Positions 32,603-41,599 of a stretch of 64,000 bases of DNA are shown here, piece after piece. The stretch is from Umezawaea sp049997955 (GTDB lineage Bacteria; Actinomycetota; Actinomycetes; Mycobacteriales; Pseudonocardiaceae): assembly GCA_049997955.1 (NCBI GenBank), contig JAEBDY010000011.1, positions 248,001 through 312,000 of the forward strand, written 5' to 3'. The translations under genes were made by a program, and so were the position numbers. Below the pieces are notes generated by a model, which saw only the letters and a program-made list of their open reading frames with translations, was not told the DNA's origin and did no database searches. Positions within the stretch are counted from its first letter, which is position 1. Every line of letters begins with the position of its first letter.

Positions 32603-33088
32603 TCACCCCGGCCAGTCCGACAGCCTGGCCAGCTCGGTCGACCACGCGGGTTCGCCCACCTCGCACAGGCTCGGCTCGGTGCCCAGCGGCATGGCGTCCT
32701 CGGTGTGGCGCAGGAAGTCCTCGACCCAGGTCACGGACAGCCGCAGGGTGATCCGCAGCTTCCGCGAGTCCAGTTCGACGCTGGTGACCAGGCCGTGCCG
32801 CACCCGCACGTCACCGAGTCCGCCGCCCTCGGCGAGCAGTTCCCGGGAGAACGTCCAACTGGTGATCTCGTCGTCGTGGAGCAGCAGCGCGACGGCGTAC
32901 GGGTCCGTGGTCGACCAGCTCAGCGACACGGGCGTGCCGGTCTGGTTCCGGCGCCACCCGTCGCGCGACATGATCACGGTCCTGGTGCTGCTGCCGACCA
33001 CGGTGTGCGTGGTGCCCGTGCCGAAGCAGGACAGCCACTGCCGGTCGTCGCCTTCGCGGTGCTGGTACGAGTGGGATCCGTAGATCAT
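32603..33088 (-). CDS. SsgA-family sporulation and cell-division regulator (SALP)
   Basis: A 161-residue SsgA/SsgB-like protein. The family core is clear: STTDPYAVALLLH, then WTFSRELLAEGGGLGDVRV, then FLRHTEDAMPLG. These proteins occur in morphologically complex actinomycetes and position septa or control peptidoglycan remodelling. It has extra residues at both ends compared with SsgB. It lies directly upstream of nat on the same strand (21-base gap), so the two may be co-transcribed; no functional link is known. Confidence 0.82.
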   Translation of the reverse strand: MIYGSHSYQHREGDDRQWLSCFGTGTTHTVVGSSTRTVIMSRDGWRRNQTGTPVSLSWSTTDPYAVALLLHDDEITSWTFSRELLAEGGGLGDVRVRHGLVTSVELDSRKLRITLRLSVTWVEDFLRHTEDAMPLGTEPSLCEVGEPAWSTELARLSDWPG

Positions 33089-33276
33089 CGGGTGGGTCCT
33101 TCCAGGCGGCGGGCCTTTCCCAGGAGGAGTCGCGTGGGGGATCCTGGATGCGCTTCGTGATCGAACCGCGACCTGAGGGGGCGTCGACCGTCCTCTGTGG
33201 ACTGCCGAAGAGCGGGCGGAGGCCGTGCGACCCCGCCGCCGCGGTCCGTCCGGAACCCTGACACCTGGAGGTGCCG

Positions 33277-34145
33277 ATGTCGCGGTGCTACCTGACGACC
33301 GCCATCGCCCGCGGCGGTGAGCAGCCCGACCTCGCGTTCGCGCTGGAGGTGGTGCGGGCGGACGTGCTCGCCCACCACCGCCGGGTGCGCGGCGACCGGG
33401 TCCGGTTCCTGACCGGCGCGGAATCCGACGCCTACGGCGACCTGCGCGACCCGCTGGCGCTGTCGTACACCGAGTTCGCGGGCCCCGGCCGCGGCGGCAG
33501 GCACCCGGCCGGGGTCGAGCGGCTCTGGCTCGCGTGCGCCGAGGCGGGCGACCTCTACCGCGAGGCGGGGACCTGGTACTTCCGCCTGTCCCGCCACACC
33601 GCCCGGCTCCAGGGCCTGATCGGCGGCGGCGAGGTCCGCGTCGAGCCCGCCGCCCGCCGGGACGAGGTGCTCGACCTCCTCTCCGGCGGGCTCCCGGACG
33701 TCGTCGTCTCCGGACCTGGAGCCATCCCGGTGCCGGGCGACCCCGACCGTTTCGTCGCCCCGTGGTGGGACGAGCTCGCCACCTACGTCACCAGCCTCGG
33801 CTACGGCGTCGACGGCCCGACCTCCGGCGCTGGTGGACGGGCGGCGATCGCCGCGTGCACGTCGTCGGCCTGGCGGCCACGGCCGTGTGGCGGATCGTCG
33901 ACGAGGCTCGGGCGTTCGCCCGGATCGCGCGGCCCTGGGACCTGGCCCGCGCCGACCGCGGCGGCGGCGACGCCGCGGCGGGCAGGCGGCTCGACGTCGT
34001 CCTCGCGGCCCAGCTGTCCGCGTGCCGCGTGCCGGCCCACGAGCTGACGCCGTTCGTCCCGACCCTCGCCACCCGGATCGCCCAGCAGTGCCTCACCCTC
34101 ACCGGGTCGCTCCCACCGCACCAGGACCTGTTCCGCCGTCTGTGA
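33277..34145 (+). pseudogene. Degenerate methionyl-tRNA synthetase-like gene
   Basis: The first frame (from ATG 33277, with GGAGG upstream) reads as the N-terminus of a MetRS paralogue: YLTTAIARGG, VVRADVLAHHRRVRG, VRFLTG. Near 33820-33828 the homology moves to another frame, which gives RWWTGGDRRVHVVG and then an anticodon-binding end (ARPWDLARAD, LDVVLAAQLSACRVPAHEL). The central catalytic part with the KMSKS loop, roughly 150 residues or more, is missing between HVVG and that end. One frameshift plus an internal deletion makes this non-functional as a synthetase. A sequencing error could explain the shift but not the deletion. Confidence 0.7.
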
Positions 34146-34146
34146 C

Positions 34147-34464
34147 TCAGCCGAGGGGGATCTCGTGGCCGTGCTCGGCCAGCCACTCGGCCAGCTCGGC
34201 CCCGGTGGCGAACGCCCCGGCCGGGCTCACCGTGCGGCCGATGTACCTCGGGCCCGCGCGGAAGAACGCCGAGCGCGGTGAAGAACCCGTTCGCCTCGGC
34301 CTGGCGTCGAAGTGCGGCACCTTGTAGACGTCGAGCAGGGTCGGCGGCTCGACGCCGAGGTGGGTGAAGTGCGGCCGGGTGTCCTCCAGCGCGGACCGCA
34401 CGACGTGCCGCAGGCCCGCCTCCTTCTCGACCCGCGCCGCCGTGGCCGCCTGGTCCAGCTCCAT
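34147..34464 (-). CDS. Hypothetical protein, possibly a gene fragment
   Basis: A 105-residue frame starting MELDQAATAARVEKEAG and ending AELAEWLAEHGHEIPLG. No family recognised. Protein-like segments also occur in overlapping frames (VDVEYPAGCQPDVERKFA just upstream, FFTALGVLPRGPEVHRP inside), so this may be a frameshifted remnant of a longer gene. It abuts the MetRS-like pseudogene in a decayed stretch. Confidence 0.35.
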   Translation of the reverse strand: MELDQAATAARVEKEAGLRHVVRSALEDTRPHFTHLGVEPPTLLDVYKVPHFDARPRRTGSSPRSAFFRAGPRYIGRTVSPAGAFATGAELAEWLAEHGHEIPLG

Positions 34465-34504
34465 CCGAGTCGCCGGGGTGGCTCGCGAGCGAACTTCCTC
34501 TCAA

Positions 34505-35215
34505 CGTCGGGCTGGCAGCCGGCCGGGTACTCGACGTCGACCGGTACGGCCGCGTGCACGAAGTGAGCTCACATCGGGAAACTGACGCCCTGATGCGGTA
34601 ACCCGCCGGCGAGCGGACTCACCGTGTGCCACCGGCCAGTCCGGACCGGACACTCCGCGGGGGTGGACTTCGCTCCCGATCGGGTTTCCCCGCGCCAGGG
34701 GAGCGGGGACGGTGGCATGGTCGGCTTTATGGGAAGTCCGACAACGGGACGCCGCCGACGGGAGTTCGTCGTGGGCCTCGCGCTCGTGGCGTCGATCACC
34801 AACGCGGTGCGCTCGCCGGAGGTCATGAGCCTGGCCCACCTGGACGTGTCGCCGGCGCACGACTCCTCCAAAGAGGACAGGACGTGGCTCGCGTGGTCCC
34901 GTTCGGCAGTGCTCAGGCCGATCTGGGTACGCGGTCGCGGAACTCCCGCACCGGCGTCAGCACGCGCCGCTGAGGGACTCGCTCTTTGTGCGCCAGGGAG
35001 GACGGCCCTCGGCAACGGTTTTCCCACCTCCGCCGCGAACACGCACCGTCGCCGATGACCGCAGTGGGCCACACGTTGGTGGGGTTCGACGCCCACGGCC
35101 TGTCGGGCACCACGTCACGGTGCCACGATGCAGGCAGAACCCGATTCGGCGTGGCACGAAGTCCGGAGTGGACACCTCCTCCGACACCGTCCGCACATCC
35201 ACGGGAAGGACCCTC
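34505..35215. other. 711-bp stretch with no convincing gene
   Basis: Open frames here lack recognisable domains or good starts. The last 100 bases must hold the promoter of the dipeptidase operon, which has GGGAAGGA before its ATG. A short frame from 34660 onward is GC-typical but has no identifiable domain. Confidence 0.5.
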
Positions 35216-36610
35216 ATGACCGCGGTCACCTCTGAGCAGGGGCTGCACGACAACGTGCGCAACTCGATCCCCGAGTTCTGGCAGACGCTGATCGACCTGG
35301 TGAAGCAAAAATCCACGGCCGACGATCCGGATCCGCCCCTGCGGACCACCGCCGAGGCGATCGCCGAGCTGTTCCGCATGGTCGGCTTGAGCAGCGCCAC
35401 CGTCACCACCATCACCCACCAGGGCAGGACATCCGCTCCCCTGGTGTACGCAGACCAGCACGCGAACACCGACGACGCGCGGACGGTCCTGCTCTACGCG
35501 CACTACGACGTGCAACCCGCCGACGAGACGAAGTGGACAGTCACACAACCCTTCGTCCCCAAGGAAGTCGAGGCGGGCGGCGACACCCGCCTCTACGGGC
35601 GCGGTTCGGCCGACGACAAGTCCGGGATCGTCATGCACCTGGGCGCGCTCAAGGCGTTGCGGGAGACGTGGTCCGGGCTGCCGATCAACGTCAAGGTCGT
35701 CGTCGAGGGCGAGGAGGAGAGCGGCGGCGTCCTGGACTCCTACCTCGCCGACCACCCGGAGGACCCCCGGTTCAAGGCCGACCTGGTCATCGTCGCCGAC
35801 ACGGGGAACCTGGCGGTCGGCCAACCCGCCCTCACCTCCACCCTGCGCGGCATCCTGGCGGTGGACGTGACCGTCAAGACGCTCGTCAAGGAGGTCCACA
35901 GCGGCATGTACGGCGGGCCGGCGCCCGACGCGTTCACGACGCTGGTGCGGCTCTTGTCGACGTTGCACGACGAGAACGGTGACGTGGCCGTGCCCGGCCT
36001 GACGCGCTTCGAGCACGACTGGCCCGCTGTGTCGGAGGAGCAGTACCGCGAGAACGCCGGCGTGGAACCCCAGGTCGCTCTCGTCGGCACCGGCACGCTC
36101 GCCCAGCGCCTGTTCGGCCGCCCCTCCGCCAACGTCGTGGGCCTGCGCGGCGCACCGAGCATGGACCGGCCCGCGAACGTGCTGCACCCGGAGGTGACCG
36201 CCCGGATCAGCGTGCGCCTCGCGCCGAACCAGGACCCGGCCGCGGCCCTCAAGGCGATCCAGGACCACATCGAGGCCAAGGCGCCGCAGGCGGTCGTGCG
36301 CAAGGTCGATCCCGTGAGTCTCGGTCAGGGCTTCGCCGCCTACCAGGGCCCTCACCACGCCGCCGTCGAGGCGGCACTCAAGACCGCCTACCAGACCGCG
36401 GGCGTCGCACACGCCGGTCAGGGCGGCTCCATCCCGCTGGTCTCCGCGCTCCACGCGGCCAACCCCGGTTCGGACATCGTGCTGTGGGGCTGCGAGGAAC
36501 CGCTGGCCAACATCCACGGGGACGACGAGAGCGTCAGCAGGTCCGAACTGGAGCACATGACCCTCGCCGAGGCGCTGCTGCTGAACGCGCTCGCCAAGCC
36601 CCGCCACTGA
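35216..36610 (+). CDS. M20-family metallo-dipeptidase
   Basis: A 464-residue zinc dipeptidase of the CNDP/carnosinase-like M20 group. Metal and catalytic motifs are LLYAHYDVQP (H96, D98), LYGRGSADDKSG (D133), VVEGEEESGG (catalytic Glu) and VADTG. EVHSGMYGGP marks the dimerisation domain and NIHGDDES the last ligand. GGGAAGGA precedes the ATG. It is cytosolic, having no signal peptide. A decarboxylase gene begins 43 bases after its stop, so a peptide-to-amine route is possible: dipeptide cleavage releases an amino acid for decarboxylation. Confidence 0.88.
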   Translation: MTAVTSEQGLHDNVRNSIPEFWQTLIDLVKQKSTADDPDPPLRTTAEAIAELFRMVGLSSATVTTITHQGRTSAPLVYADQHANTDDARTVLLYAHYDVQPADETKWTVTQPFVPKEVEAGGDTRLYGRGSADDKSGIVMHLGALKALRETWSGLPINVKVVVEGEEESGGVLDSYLADHPEDPRFKADLVIVADTGNLAVGQPALTSTLRGILAVDVTVKTLVKEVHSGMYGGPAPDAFTTLVRLLSTLHDENGDVAVPGLTRFEHDWPAVSEEQYRENAGVEPQVALVGTGTLAQRLFGRPSANVVGLRGAPSMDRPANVLHPEVTARISVRLAPNQDPAAALKAIQDHIEAKAPQAVVRKVDPVSLGQGFAAYQGPHHAAVEAALKTAYQTAGVAHAGQGGSIPLVSALHAANPGSDIVLWGCEEPLANIHGDDESVSRSELEHMTLAEALLLNALAKPRH

Positions 36611-36653
36611 ACGGCTCCCCGATCGGGAGACCGACCACCACAGGAAGGTGACC

Positions 36654-38333
36654 ATGACCATCGCAGACCAGAAACGGGACCGCACGCGCGCCGAGGGTGC
36701 GAACGCCGCACCGAGCCCGACGGACCAGGACTTCGCGCTTCCTCCCGAAGGTGTGCCCGAGCCGCAGCGCAAGGCGGTGCTGGACAAGCTGGAGAACTAC
36801 TTCGCCGACCTCCAGGGCAGGTTCCTCGGCTACCAGACCAACGAGGACCTCAAGCTGCGCGAGCCGATGGCCCGGTTCCTCGACTACCACTTCAACAACG
36901 TCGGCGACCCGTTCGAGGACTCGCACTTCACCCTGCACACCAGGTGGGCCGAGCGCGCCGTCCTGGACTACTACGCCAAGCTGTGGCACGGCAAGCCGCG
37001 AACCAGGGTCAACGGCGAGGTTCCCAAGGACGCCTACTGGGGCTACGTGCTCACCATGGGTTCTTCGGAGGGCAACAACTACGCCTTGTGGAACGCCCGC
37101 GACTACCTCTCCGGCAAGACCCTCATGCGCGAACCGGCCAAGGACGGCGGCGCGCAGTACGTCTGGGTGCAGGACACCGCGCCCGCCGACAACCAGAACG
37201 CCTACTCACCCGTGGGCTTCTACTCGCACGACACGCACTACTCGGTGGCCAAAGCGCTGCGGGTGCTGAACATCCCGAACTTCTACGAGGTCGGCACCAA
37301 GATGTACCCGTACGCCAACCCGCTGAACCCCGGCCAGCCGTGGGACCACGAGGTGCCCTCCACCGGCGGCGACGGCGGACCGGGCAGCATCGACGTGGAC
37401 AAGCTGGCGAAGCTGGTGGAGTTCTTCGCGTCCATGGGCCACCCCGTGGTGATCAACCTCAACTACGGCAGCACGTTCAAGGGCGCCTACGACGACGTCG
37501 CCGACATCTGCGATCGACTGCGGCCGATCTTCGCCCGATACGGGCTGGACAAGCGCAAGGTCCGCTACGGACGCGACGAGAACGGCAACGAGCTGGTCGA
37601 CGAGCGCACCGGTCACTGGATCCACGTCGACGGCGCGCTCGCCGCGACCTACGCGCCGTTCATCGAGAAGCTCGTCGACGCGGGTGAGATCGAGCCGACC
37701 ACCCCGCTCCCGAAGTTCGACTTCCGCATTCCCGAGGTCGCCTCGATCGTCACCAGCGGGCACAAGTACCCCGGCGCGCCGTGGCCGTGCGGCGTGTTCA
37801 TGACCAAGGCGAACCTCCAGATGCAGCCACCCGACCAGCCCGCCGTGATCGGGTCGCCGGACACCACGTTCGGCGGGTCGCGCAACGCGTTCTCGCCGCT
37901 GGTCATGTGGCACTTCCTGGCCAAGCACTCCGAGCGCGAGCAGATGACGATGATCCGCACCGCTCTGGAGGTCACCGACCACGCGGAGAAGAAGCTCAAG
38001 GAGTTGGGAGGTACGTGGGAAGCCGCGCGGACGCCGCTGGCGCTCACGGTGCGGTTCAAACAGCCACCGCCCGAACTCGTGCACAAGTACTCGCTGGCCA
38101 CGATCCCGCTCAAGGTGGGGGACAAGGTCGTCCACTACGCGCACCTGTACGTGATGCCCCACGTCACGAAGGAGACGATCGACGCGCTGGTGGCCGACCT
38201 CGCCGGGTCCAGTCCCGTCAGCATGCCGGTGCAGCGCGGCGGCAGGGAACTGGCGACCTACGTGGACGGCTCAGCCGACACCGGTGATGTCGCCCGCTTG
38301 GCCCTGGTGCACGTCTCCGGCAACGCGTTCTAG
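36654..38333 (+). CDS. PLP-dependent group II decarboxylase, histidine-decarboxylase-like
   Basis: A 559-residue pyridoxal-phosphate decarboxylase. K371 in TSGHKYPGAPWPC binds PLP, D326 in HVDGAL pairs with the pyridine nitrogen, and YSHDTHYS holds the ring-stacking histidine. MGSSEGNNYALWNARDYL is the cofactor phosphate region. Overall layout resembles long histidine/aromatic-type decarboxylases, but the substrate cannot be read from sequence. ATG at 36654 is preferred to GTG at 36648 because GGAAGG lies 5 bases before it. It is the middle gene of a three-gene operon. Confidence 0.82.
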   Translation: MTIADQKRDRTRAEGANAAPSPTDQDFALPPEGVPEPQRKAVLDKLENYFADLQGRFLGYQTNEDLKLREPMARFLDYHFNNVGDPFEDSHFTLHTRWAERAVLDYYAKLWHGKPRTRVNGEVPKDAYWGYVLTMGSSEGNNYALWNARDYLSGKTLMREPAKDGGAQYVWVQDTAPADNQNAYSPVGFYSHDTHYSVAKALRVLNIPNFYEVGTKMYPYANPLNPGQPWDHEVPSTGGDGGPGSIDVDKLAKLVEFFASMGHPVVINLNYGSTFKGAYDDVADICDRLRPIFARYGLDKRKVRYGRDENGNELVDERTGHWIHVDGALAATYAPFIEKLVDAGEIEPTTPLPKFDFRIPEVASIVTSGHKYPGAPWPCGVFMTKANLQMQPPDQPAVIGSPDTTFGGSRNAFSPLVMWHFLAKHSEREQMTMIRTALEVTDHAEKKLKELGGTWEAARTPLALTVRFKQPPPELVHKYSLATIPLKVGDKVVHYAHLYVMPHVTKETIDALVADLAGSSPVSMPVQRGGRELATYVDGSADTGDVARLALVHVSGNAF

Positions 38334-38346
38334 GGAGGACCGGCTC

Positions 38347-39078
38347 ATGACGAGGTCCCACGACGAGGAGACACCGGACATCCACGGCTTCGTGCTGATG
38401 GGTGAGCAGCTCGTGCACGGCGGTCACCTGGCGATGTTCACCATGGCCGCCCACCGCTACCAGGTGGTCACGACGTTCGGGTTCGGCGCCGAGGTCAAGA
38501 AGGCCTACGTCGACGCCCAGCACGCTGCGCCGACGGCGACGTTCATCGTCGTCAACGATGAGAAGCTGCTGCTCCAGAAGATGGTGACCGATCGGAGGTT
38601 CACCGGCTCGATCCTCAAGGTGGTCGACAACGACCTCCACAACGCCAAACCGATCGTGTCGGGCGTCCCGGTCGAGATCACCACCGTGCTGCACAACCGG
38701 CAGTTCCGGGACACCGAGGACTACCCGTCCAAGCCCTCGTACCTGCTGTTCGCGCAGGGCTCGGAGGCGCACGTCACCCACTACATGACCAAGAAGCCCG
38801 ACTACCAGCTGCTGGCCGACGTGAGCGTGGCCGAGTCGGACCTCACGTCCGCCGAACTCGCGGCAGGCGTGCTCGTGGACCTCCAGGACGTGGAGGAGGA
38901 CCACACGCCCAACACGACCCCGATCCCACCGGGCACGACCGTGAAGGCCCTCAGCCGCCAGGGGAAGAAGGTCACCCTGAAGGTCACGTCCACCCGCTGG
39001 TTCGACACCAAGGAGCTGAACGGCTCGACCAACTACTCCGCCCGCCTCCTCGAAGCACTGGACGCGGCCGCTGTCTGA
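38347..39078 (+). CDS. Conserved protein of unknown function in the decarboxylase operon
   Basis: A 243-residue soluble protein. The opening HGFVLMGEQLVHGGHLAMFTMAAHRYQ region, with its HLxMF...HxYQ pattern, recalls a poorly described bacterial family, and the rest is beta-rich (FRDTEDYPSKPSYLLFAQGSEAHVTHYMT). No signal peptide or membrane segment is seen. GGGAGGA lies before the ATG, 13 bases after the decarboxylase stop, so it is co-translated with it. Several His residues suggest possible metal or substrate binding. Function unknown. Confidence 0.75.
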   Translation: MTRSHDEETPDIHGFVLMGEQLVHGGHLAMFTMAAHRYQVVTTFGFGAEVKKAYVDAQHAAPTATFIVVNDEKLLLQKMVTDRRFTGSILKVVDNDLHNAKPIVSGVPVEITTVLHNRQFRDTEDYPSKPSYLLFAQGSEAHVTHYMTKKPDYQLLADVSVAESDLTSAELAAGVLVDLQDVEEDHTPNTTPIPPGTTVKALSRQGKKVTLKVTSTRWFDTKELNGSTNYSARLLEALDAAAV

Positions 39079-39088
39079 CTCCCGTGAT

Positions 39089-39120
39089 GGTGGTGCCGGG
39101 TCGGGCGACCCGGCACCACC
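39089..39120. terminator. Hairpin terminator of the dipeptidase/decarboxylase operon
   Basis: A perfect 14-bp stem (GGTGGTGCCGGGTC and its complement) with a 4-base GGGC loop starts 10 bases after the last stop codon. Confidence 0.75.
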
Positions 39121-39312
39121 GCCGGATGCCGCGCTCCACCTGGATTCACCCGCCGGACAGGCCGTCCAACTTTTCGCCGCGGCGATGTCGATCGGCCGCG
39201 GGCCCGTTCGTAGCCAGCCGTGGAGACGCCGAGGCGAGACCATTACCCGCACGAGGAAAGGGCCGCACGGCCCGATCGACAACGGGCAGGCGGACGAGCA
39301 CTTCATACCCTG

Positions 39313-39897
39313 TCAGCACGTCATCACGAACTTTCCGTCCACCGAGCCCTCGACGCGCAGCAGCCCACGGTGCTCGGCCCACCTCAGCGCGGCCCGAACG
39401 TCGGCCTCCGGTACCAGCGTGCGCTCCGCGAGCGCGGCGAGCGTCTGCGTCGTGCCGTTCCACAGCGCGACGGACACCAGGTCCGCCGCGAACGAGCAGT
39501 AGCGGTCGTGGTCGCGCCGCACGACCAGCCGCTCGGCGCGCTCGACGGGCAGGTGGAGCACGTCCTCCGGATTCGGCGGCACGGCGACCTCGCGATACCC
39601 GCCCTCGTCGAGGACCAGCAGCCCGGCTGCGACGAACAGGTCCAGCACCCCGGCCAACCGGGTCGGCGCGGGCACGCCCACCTGCCGAGCGACGTCCGCC
39701 GGGTCCATCTCCTGGGGTTGCGGCCGGATCAGCGGCTGCTCCAGCCATCCGGCTGTGCGGTGGTGCAGCACACCCCACTGTCGCAGCGCTTCCAGCGTCG
39801 CGCCGCCGGACCCCTCACCCGCTGCCGCCACCGCCCACAACAGGTCGGTGACCTCGTAGCCGAACAGACCCCGCCAGCCCGAGTCCGCGCGACCCAC
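39313..39897 (-). CDS. Hypothetical protein, DUF6042-like
   Basis: A 194-residue protein if GTG 39897 is the start. The sequence has helical stretches (FGYEVTDLLWAVAAAGEG, RLAGVLDLFVAAGLLVLDEG) and a winged-helix-like end (TQTLAALAERTLVPEADVRAALRWAEHRGLL). It resembles actinobacterial DUF6042 proteins, but recognition is weak. The frame stays open to 40050, yet the extension runs antisense through an IS110 remnant, so the gene's original 5' end or promoter may have been altered by insertion. Confidence 0.5.
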   Translation of the reverse strand: MGRADSGWRGLFGYEVTDLLWAVAAAGEGSGGATLEALRQWGVLHHRTAGWLEQPLIRPQPQEMDPADVARQVGVPAPTRLAGVLDLFVAAGLLVLDEGGYREVAVPPNPEDVLHLPVERAERLVVRRDHDRYCSFAADLVSVALWNGTTQTLAALAERTLVPEADVRAALRWAEHRGLLRVEGSVDGKFVMTC

Positions 39898-39972
39898 CGC
39901 CGGTCGGCCACGACGGAACCACCGCGGCGGTTCAAGCTCAGCGGGCCGGAAACGGAGCAACCACAGGTCCTC

Positions 39973-40172
39973 CGGCTCAACCGCGGCGGACACCGCCAGG
40001 CCAACGCCGCCCTCTACCGCGCCGTCATCGTCCGCGTGCGCTTCCACCAACCCAGCATCGCCTACGTCCCCGACGCACCACCGAGGGCAAGACCAAAGCC
40101 GAGATCATCCGCTGCCTCAAACGCCCGCTGGCCCGGGAAGTCCGGGCACTGCTACGCCCTTGCGCAACCTCG
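39973..40172 (+). mobile_element. IS110-family transposase C-terminal remnant
   Basis: The first frame gives RLNRGGHRQANAALYRAV, and after a frameshift near 40068 the second gives RRTTEGKTKAEIIRCLKRPL. Together these are the conserved end of IS110/IS116/IS902 transposases. Only about 65 residues remain, there is one frameshift and no N-terminal DEDD domain. The 180 bases beyond to 40356 hold no gene. Confidence 0.8.
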
Positions 40173-40356
40173 CCACCAGCGCCATCCAGAACATGTTTGT
40201 CCGCGCTGGTGCACCGCGTCCGCTCCTGACCCGCCGGTGCCCGCAGCCTGGCCGGTACGACTTCTCGCGCACCGGACAGCAGGTGCTCGACCTCCAGCGC
40301 GATAACACCCCCAGCGCTCGTGTCGATCTTCTCCAGTGCCGACCGGACGCCTGCGG

Positions 40357-40623
40357 TCAGCTAACCCGCGCCGGATTGCTCGCCTCCTTGGCCGCTGCCA
40401 CGGCGTGCTTGCGCGAGGTCTCCAGCACGGCGATCACCGCGAACGCGACGGCACCCGCCGCCACGGCGATGACGTAGCACCACGGTGCAGGTAGGTAGTT
40501 GGCCGCCACGAGCACGTTCGGGCCTTTGTCGGTGAACGCCCGGAAGATGATCGCGATCGGCCCCTCCCAGGCTCCCGCGATCAGGGTGAGAAGCATTGCC
40601 AGCCGGTACCAGCCGTCATCCAC
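40357..40623 (-). CDS. Small two-helix membrane protein
   Basis: An 88-residue protein with membrane segments LAMLLTLIAGAWEGPIAIIF and CYVIAVAAGAVAFAVIAVL. No family recognised. It starts with GTG behind GGAGG, and a perfect 26-base palindrome touches that ribosome-binding site. The divergent TetR-type gene is 124 bases away, so this gene is the likely regulated target. Confidence 0.65.
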   Translation of the reverse strand: MDDGWYRLAMLLTLIAGAWEGPIAIIFRAFTDKGPNVLVAANYLPAPWCYVIAVAAGAVAFAVIAVLETSRKHAVAAAKEASNPARVS

Positions 40624-40634
40624 GGTGAACCTCC

Positions 40635-40660
40635 GTCATTGATACGAACGTATCAATGAC
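40635..40660. promoter_or_regulatory. Perfect 26-bp operator palindrome for the TetR-type regulator
   Basis: GTCATTGATACG-AA-CGTATCAATGAC is an exact inverted repeat in the divergent gap. It directly abuts the ribosome-binding site of the small membrane-protein gene, as expected for tight TetR-type repression. Confidence 0.75.
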
Positions 40661-40700
40661 ATCACTCAATATTGGCTACATCAAGGAGAAAGCAGTCAAT

Positions 40701-40718
40701 ACATCACGAATTTGATGT
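40701..40718. promoter_or_regulatory. Second inverted repeat near the tetR-type gene
   Basis: ACATCA-CGAATT-TGATGT lies 28 bases upstream of the regulator's ATG. It differs from the main operator, so it may be a separate site or part of the promoter. The gap is strikingly AT-rich compared with the rest of the window. Confidence 0.4.
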
Positions 40719-40746
40719 CGACTATTGTGGAGGTGTGCGTGATGAA

Positions 40747-41457
40747 ATGAGTTGCCGCGTTTGCCGTGGCCCGGTCCGGCCTGCCGCGCGCGGCCGTCGT
40801 CCGGTCTACTGTTCCCGCGCCTGCCAGGCTCGGGCGTACAGGTCGCGCAAGAACCCACCGGTCCCGGTATTCGTCGACGAGCCGACCGGGCATCAACGCC
40901 GGATCGTCGAGGCGGTCTGGCGCATCGCCGCCGAGCGCGGCCTCGACATGGCCACCGTCCGGGAGATAGCCGTCGAGGCGGGCGTATCGGCGCGGGTGGT
41001 GCAGTACCACTTCAAGGGCAAGCACGACCTGCTGGTCATCGCGTTGCGGCTGCTGCACCGCGACAACGAGCGTCGGGCTCGGGACCGGATCGCCGCAGTG
41101 CGCGACGCGTCGAACCCGCGGGTGCTGCTGCGTGCCACGCTCGAGGAACTGCTCCCGCTCGACGATCAGCGCTGTACCAGCCTGCGAGTGATGACCGCCT
41201 ACTACGCGCGGAGCCTGACCGATCCCGCGCTGGCGGCGGTCTTCCTGCACGACGAAAGCCCCTTGGAGAGCATGGTCACGGCCCTGATCTTGGCGGTCGG
41301 TGCCCGACACTCGATCGACGCGGCCCGCGAGGCGGACCTGCTCGTCGCCGGGGTGACCGGGCTCGGCCTGGACCTGCTACATCGGCGCCGCACCCGAGCG
41401 GACGTGCGCCGTACTCTCGACTATCACTTGGACCGCATCCTGCAAGACCAACCATGA
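40747..41457 (+). CDS. TetR-family regulator with N-terminal Cys4 zinc-finger-like segment
   Basis: A 236-residue regulator. The first 30 residues hold four cysteines (C3-x2-C6-x15-C22-x3-C26) in CRVCRGPV and YCSRACQARAYRSR, resembling the zinc ribbon seen in some actinobacterial DNA-binding proteins. A standard TetR HTH follows (VREIAVEAGVSARVVQYHFKGK), then a ligand-binding domain. ATG at 40747 is chosen although GGAGG is 13 bases away; GTG at 40735 would be too close. It probably represses itself and the divergent membrane protein through the perfect palindrome. Confidence 0.82.
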   Translation: MSCRVCRGPVRPAARGRRPVYCSRACQARAYRSRKNPPVPVFVDEPTGHQRRIVEAVWRIAAERGLDMATVREIAVEAGVSARVVQYHFKGKHDLLVIALRLLHRDNERRARDRIAAVRDASNPRVLLRATLEELLPLDDQRCTSLRVMTAYYARSLTDPALAAVFLHDESPLESMVTALILAVGARHSIDAAREADLLVAGVTGLGLDLLHRRRTRADVRRTLDYHLDRILQDQP

Positions 41458-41599
41458 CCGAGCCCCGGCCGTTTTGCGGCCGAGACTTGGCGTTGCAGCG
41501 TAAGAGTGTGCGGTACCCACCGCCGCGGTCGCCAGTCTGCGCACAGCCGGCCAGTGTCGTCGCGGCGGTGTGCACCATGGCACCGACGCTCCGACTTCG

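Noticed and set aside
34626..35058. Overlapping plus-strand frames between 34.6 and 35.1 kb as a possible gene
   Set aside because: No domain, poor start signals and no conservation hints; retained only as an empty stretch.
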